NCBI GenBank assembly: GCA_014529385.2
Contig: CM043959.1
Location: 92,173,529-92,237,528 of the forward strand
Direction: 5' to 3'
Source: Adiantum capillus-veneris
Lineage: Eukaryota > Streptophyta > Polypodiopsida > Polypodiales > Pteridaceae
Length of the DNA stretch: 64,000 nucleotides
This document shows, piece by piece, positions 1 through 10,417 of this stretch (position 1 is its first letter; each line of letters begins with the position of its first letter). The translations under genes and the position numbers were made by a program. Below the pieces are notes generated by a model. That model made no database searches, was not told where the DNA came from, and saw nothing but the letters and a program-made list of their open reading frames with translations.

Positions 1-1442
1 CAATCTTTTGAGCACATTACTTCATACATTTCCACATGCATGGGGAGATTCATTGTTGAGTTACCAAACCGGTAAGGGCAATGGGTCCCTGAGGGCGTTC
101 TCCACCACATCTACCAAGGGGACATGCCATTTCATCAGCGGCTTGCATGCTTTGCCACCATTGCACAACACGCCGGACAATATGTGCGGCTTGAAGCTGA
201 TGATGTGCGAGCAATGCGTAAGGGAAGGATCGAAAACAATTTTTTCTCTGTTCAGGCCATAATGATCTTCCTCCTTCATGAGTGCCCAGCAGGCCCTGAC
301 GTAGTGCTACCACACTTGCAGATCGGCGGGGTACTGGCTGACGTGAAGGACCGCAAGCCCATGGCTATTGACACATCTGTAGAGGAGAGGACGCTTGCCT
401 TGACCTACCCTGTAGGGATTCAAGGCCTCTTGGAGGCCTTTCCATCTATCGGCTCATCCTCGGGACCGCCAGAAGGAACCACCACTCGGGATGCCATCCG
501 TGAGGTAGAGATTACCCGCTTCTCCTCCATTGTGGTGGGTGGGGAGGAGTTTGTGTTTATGCACGATCTGGAGAAATCCTTTGAGCTTCGCGTGGATGAG
601 TGTTTCGCCATCCTTGATGCCCATGGCAAGTTTGAGGTTGATACCACCACCTCCCATGAGGATGATCTCCTACTTCCCATGGGGAATACTTTGGCGGACA
701 CAGTGGTGATCGCACAAGCCGAGGTGGCAGCGGCTGAGCAGGCCAAGGTCTCTGAGGAGGATTTTGTGGCCATGCAAGCCATGTGTTTGGCTAAACGCGC
801 AAGAGTAGATTCACCATCACCTGCTGCAACACCTCTTTTGCTTGATCCAAAGGGGACGTCAAATGTGGATCTTTACTTGCACCCAGATACTGATGAGGAG
901 GATCGTAGATAAGAGGTATAGATTCTCACTTACATTTGATTGTTACAAGTGATTTTGTTAATGTTATATCATAATTCTGTGCCATATCTCACAAAATCTA
1001 TGTTTTGCAGGATGTTTTGGAGGTTGACACCTGGGCACAACGGTCAGGGGGGAGGAGGACGCCGTTCGGACCTAAAGCGGCACTTGCTCACTACCTTGGC
1101 ACACTTCCGACTGGTGTCGTGGTGTTTGTGCATGCCGACTACTCTCCCAATGGTCGCTACAACATTTTTGCTCTCCGTTCACTCTCAAAGGCGTTGTGCT
1201 TAACAACCCTTGACCAATCGGCCAACCTTGTAGTGCTTCTAAAGAAAGATTTTGCAATATCCACTTTCGGCGTTAACTTTCGCGGGCTCCTTATCGCCCA
1301 TGTCGGCATGAACCAAGCTGTAGGGGTTAATGACACCCAAGAAATCACAACCACTTTACTTAATAGGGAGCCACCCCAAAAGGCCAAGCGCCAAAAAATT
1401 GTAATTCGAAAGATCCTAAAGCAAAAGCCGGATATCATGTAA
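1..1442 (+). pseudogene. Unidentified two-exon gene, decayed
   Basis: One reading frame runs from the window edge to 915, then a GT-AG intron (donor GAG|GTATAG at 915/916, acceptor TTTTGCAG ending at 1010), then an exon 1011-1442 ending in TAA. Joining the exons keeps the frame, and both splice sites match plant consensus. The frame is broken by TAA at 73-75 and TAA at 910-912, the latter one codon before the donor. Exon 1 encodes a mixed alpha/beta-looking region followed by an acidic tail with Ala/Glu-rich helix (about codons 195-235 counted from 124). Exon 2 ends in a strongly basic segment (KAKRQKIVIRK). I recognise no domain. The gene begins to the left of the window. It is probably a pseudogene, because two nonsense codons interrupt an otherwise coherent model. 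The function is unknown. Confidence 0.5.
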
Positions 1443-1610
1443 AGCATTAATTTCTTTAATGAAACTACTTTTTAGTGTCTACAACTCTCTTACTTGCAAG
1501 TTTTTGAATTTCTTATATGTTTGGCTTCCATTGTGTATGAGAAGCACCATAATTTCTGATATGACTACTAAAGAGTTTCGCAGGCCTTAAAATTATTAAT
1601 ATGCATACTT

Positions 1611-2177
1611 TGTTATATGCTAGGCTTCCAAAGTTATTAATGTGCCTACTGAAGGGCTTGGAAGGCCCTAAAATGGGCTGCCACAAGGGCGCGCATTTGG
1701 GCCTTCCATCAGCAAATGAAAGGGGCAAATGCGCGCCCTTGTGGTAGCTCATATTGGAGCATGTAAAGCCCATTTAGGAGCATACCCAGGTACATTACAT
1801 GTGCAAAACCCAAAGACAAGAGATAAATATGTTTTGGCAGCTCATTTGGGGTAATCTCAAGCCCATCTTGTACTAGACCCAGATACTTAAAGTTGTTATA
1901 TGTTAGGCTTCCAAAGTTATTGGATTGCCTACTGAATGGCTTGGAAGGCCCCAAAATGGGCTGCCACAAGGGCACGCATTTGGGGCTTCCATCAGCAAAT
2001 GAAGGGGCAAATGCGCGCCCTTGTGGCAGCTCATTTTGGAGCATGTAAAGCCCATTTAGGAGCATACCCAGGTACATTACATGTGCAAAACCTAAAGACA
2101 AGAGATAAATATGTTTTGGCAGCTCATTTGGGATAATCTCAAGCCCATCTTGGACTAGACCCAGAAACTTAAAGTTG
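1611..2177. repeat. Two tandem 283-bp units, each with a long inverted repeat
   Basis: The unit starting at 1611 recurs at 1894 (period 283 bp) with a few substitutions. Each unit carries a hairpin built on CCACAAGGGCGCGCATTTG and its reverse complement: arms about 1670-1699 and 1726-1757 in unit 1, 1951-1982 and 2008-2039 in unit 2, with loops of ~25 bp. No coding sequence is evident in this stretch. It may be a MITE or foldback element. Confidence 0.8.
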
Positions 2178-2390
2178 TAATAACAAATCACAAGAGGAAA
2201 CTATGTGGCAATCTCTAGCCCATTTTGGAGTATAGGACTGACTTCACAGATGCAATAACCATCCTTCAAAATTTCTATGCTACATGGACTAAGCGGGGAT
2301 GATTTCCAGATGCATCTATGCTAATTGAAGCATTGAAGCAAATAAAATATCCTTATTGCTTGTTTAAATTTTTTGGAAACCATTTGAAAG

Positions 2391-2506
2391 GGCTTGGAAT
2401 TCCCTAGAAAAGGCTGCCACAAGGGCGCGCATTTTGTCCATCCATATGCCTCTGGAAGACCCAAATGTGCGCCCTTGTGGCAGCTAGTTTGGGGGCATTC
2501 CAAGCC
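2391..2506. repeat. Third, diverged copy of the hairpin
   Basis: A 44-bp arm at 2391-2434 pairs with 2463-2506. The core GGCTGCCACAAGGGCGCGCA and the outer GGCTTGGAAT/ATTCCAAGCC are retained, while the loop differs from the two tandem units. The 2178-2390 and 2507-2735 flanks hold nothing I can name. Confidence 0.7.
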
Positions 2507-2735
2507 ATTTTCAAGACTTTCTAGATGCTTTTGCCATGCAATAGTGAGTTTTCCCTTGCTTCAATGCTTCACATAGCATGGATGCATCAGGATGTGCATG
2601 CCCCACTTAGCCAAGGTGCTTAACGTAGGCAAGTTTTCACAATAACAAGCTAATGGCTACATACATACAATAGAAGGTAGACAAAACATGGACCAGTGCT
2701 ACATTGCATGGTACAGAATTAAAGCAATACAATGT

Positions 2736-2849
2736 GCAGTGGGGTATACAATAAAAGACGCTTATATTCAAATTCTTCCAAATACAATGCACAGAGTGGG
2801 GTATACAATCAAAAGACGCTTATATTCAAATTCTTCCCAATCTTGGAAG
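2736..2849. repeat. 57-bp tandem duplication
   Basis: The string starting GTGGGGTATACAAT at 2739 recurs at 2796, followed in both copies by AAAGACGCTTATATTCAAA. It is a simple direct duplication just downstream of the H3-like gene's stop codon. Confidence 0.75.
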
Positions 2850-2887
2850 TTCCGTAAATACAAAAAGGTTTGATGCCTAATTACAAG

Positions 2888-3751
2888 CTATTCCTCATGG
2901 CACAAACGGTGAGCAAGCTGCATATCCTTGCGCATAATGGCTACACACTTTGCATGGATGGCACATAGGTTCGAATCCTCGAATATGCTAGTTAGATATT
3001 TCTCTGCTACCTCTTGGACTGCCTCTATGGCCATGGTGCCCATCCGAAATTGAGTGTTGTACAATTCCAAAACCTCCCTGCATAGCCTTGCAAAAGGGGC
3101 CCTCCGAATCAAGAGCTCGATGCTCTTTTGATAGTGGCAAATCTCCGCAAAAGCACGGCTACGCTTTCGTACCTTCTGAGGTCGACGTGGAGGTGCATTT
3201 GTTGCACGAGTTGGGGCAGCTTGCTTCCTCTTCTTGTAGACAATGCTCTTTGTCTTTTTTTCCCGCACAGGCACTTCCAACACCTCATAATCTGATTCCA
3301 CCCACTCTCCATCTGATTCGTGCTCTTCACTATTGAGCGGATGTGATGGTGTAGGTCCACTCCCTTTAGGGAGTGTCTTACCCCCAATAGACATGTGAGC
3401 CTCATAAGTTTGTATTTTGACGCCAACCCATGGGGCATCTTCATCCGTTTGCGTCTCTTTGGAGCCTTCTGACGGCTGCTTTTGGCTGTTTTTTTCTTTG
3501 CCTTGGTCGCTCTCATCCTCACTGTTGCCATCAGAATCGTTGGAGTCCGATGAATAGACAACAAGGTGATGCTTCCTTCTCTCTTTTGCTACTGTAGAGG
3601 ACTGGCCATGCTGATTTGAAGCTCCAGCTTCTTCTGTGTGGACCTCACCTTGAGCTTGTAAAGTTTCAGCTTTTGTTACTGTACCTTTGAGTCGTTGGCC
3701 ATCCGAGCCCTCTGGATATGCAATCCTTGTCGTTTGTTTTGTTCTTGCCAT
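2888..3751 (-). CDS. Histone H3-like protein with a very long N-terminal tail (287 aa)
   Basis: This intronless frame encodes 287 residues; canonical H3 has about 135. Translation is placed at the ATG at 3751 (context ACCATGGC), because the frame then opens MARTKQT, the exact H3 N-terminus. Lys4 and Arg2/Arg8 equivalents are kept, but the Lys9 position is Ile. Residues ~9-170 are unlike H3: a Ser/Asp/Glu-rich stretch (about 65-105), a second acidic patch near 145-160, then a basic run (~167-200) including KKRKQAAPT, which may be a degenerate Lys27 region. Residues ~206-287 are a full H3 histone fold: HYQKS, LLIRRAPFARL, EAVQEVAEKYL, FEDSNLCAIHAK, IMRKDMQLAHR. Lys56, Cys110, Lys115 and Lys122 equivalents are retained; Lys79 is Asn and Pro121 is Arg. 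Loop 1 has canonical length, arguing against a typical CENH3. The frame is intact, unlike its neighbours. A role as a variant nucleosomal H3 or H3-tail mimic is inference. Confidence 0.85.
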   Translation of the reverse strand: MARTKQTTRIAYPEGSDGQRLKGTVTKAETLQAQGEVHTEEAGASNQHGQSSTVAKERRKHHLVVYSSDSNDSDGNSEDESDQGKEKNSQKQPSEGSKETQTDEDAPWVGVKIQTYEAHMSIGGKTLPKGSGPTPSHPLNSEEHESDGEWVESDYEVLEVPVREKKTKSIVYKKRKQAAPTRATNAPPRRPQKVRKRSRAFAEICHYQKSIELLIRRAPFARLCREVLELYNTQFRMGTMAIEAVQEVAEKYLTSIFEDSNLCAIHAKCVAIMRKDMQLAHRLCHEE

Positions 3752-3793
3752 GGTAGCACCTAGTAGGGAAAATGACAAAATGAGCGCCTTCAA

Positions 3794-3803
3794 CCTTTAA
3801 ATA
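3794..3803 (-). promoter_or_regulatory. Possible TATA box for the H3-like gene
   Basis: On the minus strand TATTTAAAGG lies about 45 bp upstream of the ATG at 3751, inside the 141-bp gap after the upstream gene's stop codon. The spacing would leave only a short 5' UTR. This rests on sequence match alone. Confidence 0.3.
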
Positions 3804-3892
3804 GGTTTTTTTGAGATTTGGGCCCTTTCACACTATGCGGCCAATTAAGTGAAACTCAAATAAACCAATTGAATTTAACAAGTAAACCTGGA

Positions 3893-6757
3893 TCATGCGG
3901 ACGGCTGACGCGACGCCCAAACGCTGCCTTTTCGATACTTAGTTGCACTGCAAGCTTCATGGCCCAGGGACGCTCGCGAGGGTTTCCACTTCTCGAATGC
4001 TGCAGTACGGGAGGCATTGCATAACTGCTTTGCTAACATCGACTCACTTGCTTTCTCAATAGTGCGATTTCTCCCAAAGGTGTGCCTAAAAAATGAGTTA
4101 AACATCTCTTGGAGGTAGTTGGAGTATGAACCACCACCACCATGCCGAGTATTCTTGAAGTAGACTCCTTTTTCTCGATAGTGGGACTTCACCATGCCTT
4201 GTGTACTCCATATATCAAGCGAACCATAGTGGTCCATGAAGTATGCACCATGCGCATAGAGAATGTGCTAAAACAACCAAAAAGGAGATAAGCCAATAGA
4301 AAAGTTGCATTTTCAAACATTGCATATGTATTAAGTCCGTTAAAACAAACCATGTAGTGTGTAATCTTGCTTTCGGACCATCTGTCCTTAGCGGCCTTTG
4401 TGAATTCATAAAGCACCTTCTTGAACTCCTCTCGCTGCTCAACGTTGGTGCTTGAAAGATTCATCAATTGCACAACCTTTTGAAAGGATGACCATACTAG
4501 CTTGTGTTGGTTAGCAACCTCCACATTGGGATCTTTGTCCGTCGTGCATGAACACAAATCTTTCCACAACTCCCACCGCTTCTCACTTGCTAGATCGACA
4601 CTTGCCTTGGATACCTGCATTGGAGACTTTGACATCTTCTTGAAAAATCGACGTGCCTTGGATCCATTCATGGAAACCTTCTGTGCCACCTCATATGTCT
4701 TCTCCCTACAAGTCTCTGCTACAATGGTCACCTTTGATCGGTGACATCCAATCTTATTAAGGAGCGTCTCCACCCCTTGCAAGGAGTCTATTGACCATTG
4801 AAGGGGCTTCATTGTGAAAGAATAATCAATGTGATGCTTTAGGATCCTATCAAATATTCGCATAAACGCATGCAATGTACAAAAGTGAACATTGTTGAGG
4901 GAGAAGGGGATTATGGGGTTCCACCCAGGATCTTTGCTATCCCTATTGGGCACCTCTAGCATATCACATGAAAGAACCAAAGTTTGCCACTCCCTATTTA
5001 TATGGTCATCATTATCTTCGTCCTGACCTTCCACTTGAGCTGCTCGACTTGTCTTGTGCCCTTTCACATAGAATGGGCAGGGAAGTAAAGAATTTGCACC
5101 TTGTTTGCATCCAAGCATGCACTTTATGGTCTTTAGATCACCACCTAAATTTCATTCAACATCAAACTCCCCACGTCCTGGAACCATGAGCTTCTCACCG
5201 TTTATTTGAGCTTTAATGACCTCTGTGACCCATGGGATTCTACTGAAAATCCATGCAAGGACTTCATGTGTCTCTTTCGGAACTTCAATTGCACCAAGCC
5301 ACCATATATCCTTCTCTGATTTCACACTAAAAGAGCGCTTTGTCGCTTCACTCAAATTGCAAGATTGCTTGGCATAAGCTAGGGCTTCATTCATAAGCGT
5401 GATGCTCATTCTCTCCAACTTTCTCCCTTTGACAATTACACACTCATCCAACTTCAACACAAACACAAGCTTGCCTTCAAGAACTGCCAACAATATAAAG
5501 CCTCAGAATGCATGTTATGACACATCATAGAGCATGTAGGCAACCCTAAACTAACCTGCATCACTCAAATTGTAGAAAGCAGCCATGGACTGCTGCAGTC
5601 GTATCAAGTCCACAAAGTTATTGTTGAATTTGGTGTAAACAAACCCTTCGGTCCGCAACACACTGTTAGAAACAGCACCCATTCCCTTCCCACGGTCCTT
5701 CCTTCCTTGTGATTTTCCACGGAGCGGCTGAAGAGGCATAGTGTCTTCAATATACAAGTAGTCCCCTAATCGGTGAACAACATCATCATTTGACACCCTC
5801 TTGGAAATCGCCACTCTGTGAGGAAATGGGAATAGGTTTTCCGTGACTCCTCGACTTCTTAATGCATCTTTTAACACTTGATTTATTGCTTGATAGCCCT
5901 TCGTACTAATCCCAACAGCATCACAAATATCCTGAACATCTAGATCAGTGACAATCACTAATAACTCTCTTAGTGATTGCGTCTTTCAAGTGCTTTGCCT
6001 CTGGAGCATCAAGCATCCCAATAAAGTCCTCTTTGTTGAAACAAGAACGAAGTAAAGAAGCCCGAGCTGATGCATTCTCGCTGCCGCACGTTTCTTGGAT
6101 GAAGTTCCTACTACCCAAAACAAAAATGATGAGCGGTATTAGACTTAAACAACATGAGGGGCATAACATCTTACCTCATAGCTGTCACCCTTCTTTTTCT
6201 TGCACCACCACATGGTGCAAGAGTCTGAATTTCGAACAACTCTCGTTTCCTCACCCTACCTCCCATGGCAGTACTCTTCATGTGTGAAAGAGTATCCTCA
6301 AGCTTTTTAATTACATTTTCCTTGGTTGTGATGGTGCTCTTTGCCTCCTCAAGCACACTAGTAGTTGTTTGCATCTGATCTTGAAGATTGTAGAAACTCC
6401 CATTCAGCACAACTGCCAATGATTCAAGTAGATCTCTAACCGCGCAATCTCGTGTCTGTTGAGTCTCTTGCAGTAGCCCAACAAACCTTTCTCTCCATTT
6501 CTGACGTATTGCAACAATGATGGAATGTTTGTAAAAAGCGGATGGACATTGAGAGAAGGATCCTTTGGGTACAAGCATCCGTCTGTCCAGAGATCCACAT
6601 TCTTCTCCCCTTGAGCGCGGCGTTCGTTGGCTGAAGGTAATGTACCCAAGCATGTTTTCTTTGTCGGAACATCCTCTTGAGGTAGGTGTAGGAAAAGCCC
6701 TGGAGACCTACCGCGTGAAAATCTTGCTGGGACATTGGTCACGTCATGAAGAGGCAT
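3893..6757 (-). pseudogene. Multi-exon transposase-like gene, broken
   Basis: Reading leftwards: exon from ATG 6757 to donor 6175 (ATGAG|GTAAGA); exon from about 6110 to 5556 (GCAG|GTTAGT); exon 5483 (TTGGCAG|) to 4351 (ATG|GTTTGT); exon 4267 (GTTTTAG|) to the TGA at 3893. The joins keep frame. Breaks: a frame change near 6490, another near 5985, and an in-frame TGA at 5152-5154. The first exon contains a coiled-coil-like segment. The long exon has a Cys-rich patch (GCKQGANSLLPCPFY) and NVHFCTLHAFMRIFDRIL. The last has LDIWSTQGMVKSHYREK followed by a Gly-rich loop. The last two patterns remind me of uncharacterised transposase-derived proteins, but I cannot name the superfamily. Its stop lies 141 bp before the H3-like ATG on the same strand. 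Confidence 0.5.
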
Positions 6758-7159
6758 TGTAGGATGGAGAGATGGAGCTTGAAGGATGGAGAGATGGGTG
6801 TGTAGGTGCAGCAGCAGGTGCAGGTGCAAGGGGGATGGGTGTAGGAGAGGAGCTTAGATTAGGAGGGAAAGTTTTCAATTTTGGGGGGAATTTCCTAAAA
6901 GTTTTGGAGGGAGTCAAAAAATGCTGAATTATGAGTAATTTAACTTAAAAATCTTTTTTTTAATATGTATATATGTTGGGGGTACTTTTTAGGGGGAAAT
7001 AGAGTTTTTTTTAAAGTTATTGAAAAAAGTCATTTTTTTAACCTCTTTGACCCACGGATTTGATTAGGTGGCGTGGGAGAGTTAAGAGGCCACTTACAAG
7101 TTGGCCAAAAAGCTAGAGAGAGAGAAGACCCCCTACCCCCCTACTTTTCAAATGATTTA

Positions 7160-7175
7160 CCCCCCCCCCCCCCCC
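7160..7175 (+). repeat. Poly-C tract
   Basis: Sixteen consecutive C residues followed by TTCCCCC. The rest of 6758-7330 is low-complexity, A/T-rich or C-rich sequence with no gene that I can support. Confidence 0.9.
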
Positions 7176-7330
7176 TTCCCCCTACCTTTTTAGGGGTCAA
7201 AGGTGGAGGAGACCCTACCAAAATAGCCCCATTCAAAGCCTTTGTCCCCCTTAATCTTGGCAGGCTTCCTTGAAATTAGGGATTCTTACAAGGCCCATGG
7301 AGAGTCCATATTTTTCCTAATGAATGACAA

Positions 7331-7658
7331 CATGTAGCATAAAGGGTTTCTTACTAGCATAAGAGGCACACCTTGTGGCCCTCAAGCCATAGGGTGCCAA
7401 CATAAAGCATAGACGGTTTCTTACTAGTGCTCATAGAGGGCATCTTGTGGCCCTATGACAACCCATGGCCTTAGGGCCATAGGGTGACACATAAATAAAG
7501 TACCATATGGCTTTGAAGCTATATATCTATTTATATGACGTTGAGACCTCCCAACAATCCTAACCCTATGGCCTTGAGGCCATAAAGAGACATATTTTGG
7601 ATTATCTTAAAGTCATGGAGATATCTACAAAGAGAACCGTATGGCCTGAAGGCCATAA
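7331..7658. repeat. ~330-bp dispersed repeat, left copy
   Basis: This segment, with the motifs GGGTTTCTTACTAGCAT, GGCCATAGGGTG and TTTTGGATTATCTTAAAGTC, recurs in the same orientation at 11571-11891. The two copies flank the phosphatase-like fragments. The interval 7659-7958 holds nothing recognisable. Confidence 0.7.
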
Positions 7659-8172
7659 GAAACTTAGTCAAGGAAATCATCCAATGCAAAAAGATCATGG
7701 CAATAGAAAATGAGACTTGTGCTCTAGATCTTAAAGGCATAAATGTTTCTCCAAGTATACTTCTAGGCGCCACCATCATGGACAAAGAATTAATGTAAAT
7801 AGATAAAGATTAGGAATCTCTAGACAATAAGGAGCATAAAAATAAATTCATTGTAAATGTGTTGTCAGTTAGTAAATTTTCTATTTGCGATTAGTTTTTT
7901 CTACAAGTGTGACAAAAAAGAGTTATCAAAATGTAGATACTTTGGAATCTAAAATTAGGTGTTCTTTAAACTTGCAGTCCTTCAACAAGATATTGCGGCT
8001 GACAAAGTTTTACTCGAGATTGTTGGTATAGAGGATGCTCATGCCATTGACCCTGCTGAGAAAGATTCTATCAATCTCCATGTCAACCAAAGATTTTCTG
8101 ACGAAGATGACAAGAATCTACAAGTCTTTGAAGGTCAATTGCTACAACGACTGGAGATAAATTTAAAGAGTA

Positions 8173-8389
8173 ATCCAATGGAAGAAGACAGTGAAAGTTC
8201 CAGAACATGTGCAAGGTAATAAGAAGAATCCAATGAAAATATTCTAGTAGCCCAAGATTTGGGAATTTGATTGCATGACACTACAATGGAAGTAGAGGGC
8301 AATGGAAGTTCTGGAATATGTGCAATGCCAGAAGGAGAATCCAACACAAATATTTTAGCACCCCAGGATTTGGAAATCAAAGTGCATGG
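8173..8389 (+). repeat. Imperfect ~110-bp tandem duplication
   Basis: About 8173-8275 and 8283-8389 are two diverged copies: CAATGGAAG...AGTTC(C/T)(A/G)GAA(C/T)ATGTGCAA, then AATATT(C/T)TAG(T/C)A(G/C)CCCA(A/G)GATTTGG. They lie in a region with short frames (7959-8219, 8271-8534) whose product I do not recognise. It may be the degraded 5' part of the gene whose 3' part is at 8687-9361. Confidence 0.55.
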
Positions 8390-8686
8390 TGAGTCAGACC
8401 TTCCATCCACCAACAAACCAATGCTGACTATAATAGTGAGCTTGTGTGGATTGTTCCTGAGGAGATGCTGGCAAAAGTCCAAGAAAATGAAGAACTTAAA
8501 GTTTGGACATGAGAATATTTTTCTTCGTCCATGATGCATTGAGTTTTTAAAGGCTCTACTTAGCAATTTCAATGTAGGGATATGGTCAGCCGCTGCTAAT
8601 GACATGCATGTTGTGGACATCATCAAGATTTTAGAAAAGGAAGATAAAGAAAAATCTCCATTCTTTATGATCTAGGGGCAAAGCCA

Positions 8687-9361
8687 ATGTCAACCTGCAT
8701 AGAATCAAGGATCACTTTCTTAGGTAATCGAGGAGTAGAAGCACTTTTCAAACCGTTGGCTATTGCATCATCAAAATCTGGGCTTGATGCAAGAAGATTG
8801 CTTCTTGTAGATGATGAAGCATTAAAGGGATGTGTGAATCCTGCATTGAATTGTTTTTTTCCACCATCATTTAATGTTGATGATGAGGAGGATAATATCC
8901 TCCTTGGGGAGCTGCTACCATACATCAAAGCTCTCAATCATGTTAATGACATTCACAAAGTTACAGGGTCTCATTTATATGGACAAGCACCCATTGCTCA
9001 AGGTCATGAGCTTTATAACCGTATACACAAGGTTGTTGCAGAGTGGGAGGAGAGAAATCTATTTTTTCTAGGAAAAACCTACTCCACGAGAAGGCTACCA
9101 GAAGTTTCTCGTCCTCTTCACGATGAGAAAGTTACAACATCTAGCACTAGTGGAATGTCCACTCGAAGTCACTACAAGAAACTTTCAGCATGTGATCAAG
9201 AAAAATTAAGGGTCTTAAAGAATATCAAATCATTATCAGCCTTGAAAGGTACAGAAGAAATCATGCTTGCCCGAAAATTGGGATACAAGGAGCCGGTGAT
9301 CAAAGTACATGAAGCCAGGAATTATATAAAGCATCTAAAAATTCAGTATGATCTCAAATAG
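8687..9361 (+). pseudogene. FCP1/NIF-like HAD phosphatase fragment, C-terminal part
   Basis: The 224-codon frame contains LLLVDDEALKGCVNP near residue 45. This matches the acidic motif IV region of FCP1/NIF-type HAD phosphatases (hydrophobic strand, DD, then NP). It is followed by FFPPSFNVDDEEDN and ELLPYIKALNHVNDI, as expected after the catalytic core. The nucleophile-bearing N-terminal half is absent from this frame; the ~700 bp upstream is open only in short, repeat-disrupted pieces. The rest (basic, Lys-rich C-terminus) is unassigned. These enzymes dephosphorylate phosphoserine, for example on the RNA polymerase II C-terminal domain. This copy probably cannot, because it lacks the nucleophile. 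It may be the 3' part of a gene whose relative follows at 9849. Confidence 0.45.
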
Positions 9362-9848
9362 CCCTATATCAAGAAATGATGGAGCAATGTTTTGTAACAT
9401 TTTGTCCTTTTACAAAGATCTTTATGTACTCAAAGACTTTGTTAGAGTGCTTAGGGTTTCAAGATATATAAAGATGTAAATGATTAATAGTTTTTTAAAT
9501 TGTCTTTCAATACTATAAGTAGCTTCTGAGTTTCGTGTGCCAAATGCTTTTTTTAAAAAGCTTTTATAGTTTTTTGCTTTGAAATTTGAGTTCATTCTGC
9601 CATCAAGGACAATCTACATGCTCACAAGGTCAAACTTGCTCTATAACCTTGGGGAAATTGCACTTTATGGTCTCAACACCCTATGACTCTAAGGCCATAG
9701 GGTCATAGTTTGGCATGTGTTCTTGCATAAGACTTACTAAGTGTAACCACAAATTAGCACCCTATGTCCCTAAGGTCTTCGACACACTTAAGATCTCTAC
9801 ATTAAATTTTTCTTTTTAATTATTTCAGGGCTTCTAAGAAAAAATGTT

Positions 9849-10417
9849 TTGCTATTAGATTATCACAAAATAGAGGAGCTCCCTTTCATATTACATCAAA
9901 TATCACATTCAAACCAAGAGCAATGGTTTCATTATCTACCAACATCTTTCAAACGGGAGAAAAGAACGCTTATCTTGGATTTAGAGGGTGTGCTTCTTGC
10001 AACATTTGAGCTTCAATCAAGGCCAACCTGGACCAAGTACATGTGCATTGTAGAAGATAACAATGAGGTGTATGCGGTGCGTTCAGATGCAATGTATTTC
10101 TTAAGGTTTTGCTTTGAGTTCTTTGAGGTTTGGATTTGGAGCTACCATCGTTTATAAAATATCAACACATAATCAAGACCTGTTTTCCTACACAAAGTCA
10201 CAAATTCAAGATGATTATGGATAACAGGTGCTGCCAAAATTCAAATTTCATGATCGGTTACAAAAGAGCCTATCACAAAAATCTTTCGACTATATGGAAG
10301 CTATTTGATTATTTAGATGGGGGCAATACTATAATATTTGATGATAGTCCATATCGAGTGATGTGGAATATTCAAGGAACTTATATGATTTTTCCTTCAA
10401 AGTTTTTTAAAAGATGA
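9849..10417 (+). pseudogene. FCP1/NIF-like HAD phosphatase, frame-broken
   Basis: Two overlapping frames together resemble an FCP1 homology domain. Frame 1 (9849-10157) has RTLILDLEGVLLATF, the HAD motif I strand with nucleophile Asp but Glu where the second catalytic Asp is usual, then VRSDAMYFLRFCFEFFEVWIWS, motif II. Frame 2 (to 10417) has a conserved-looking KFKMIMDNRCC stretch and GGNTIIFDDSPYRVMWN, motif IV with the DD pair. The change of frame is near 10145-10170 and has no splice consensus, so the copy is likely a pseudogene. A stop at 10415-10417 follows a short basic end. The two halves in correct order argue for descent from one intact gene. Confidence 0.6.

Noticed and set aside
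1005-1442. An independent gene starting at 1005
   Set aside because: The apparent start is a TTG inside the splice acceptor region; the frame joins exon 1 through consensus GT-AG sites.
2888-3751. Calling the H3-like gene a CENH3
   Set aside because: Arg in place of Pro121 is CENH3-like, but loop 1 between helices 1 and 2 has the canonical H3 length and the N-terminus is exact H3. A tree would be needed.
6436-6829. A short intron near 6490 explaining the frame change
   Set aside because: The nearest AG lies about 20 bp from the candidate GT, too short for a plant intron; a one-base change is simpler.
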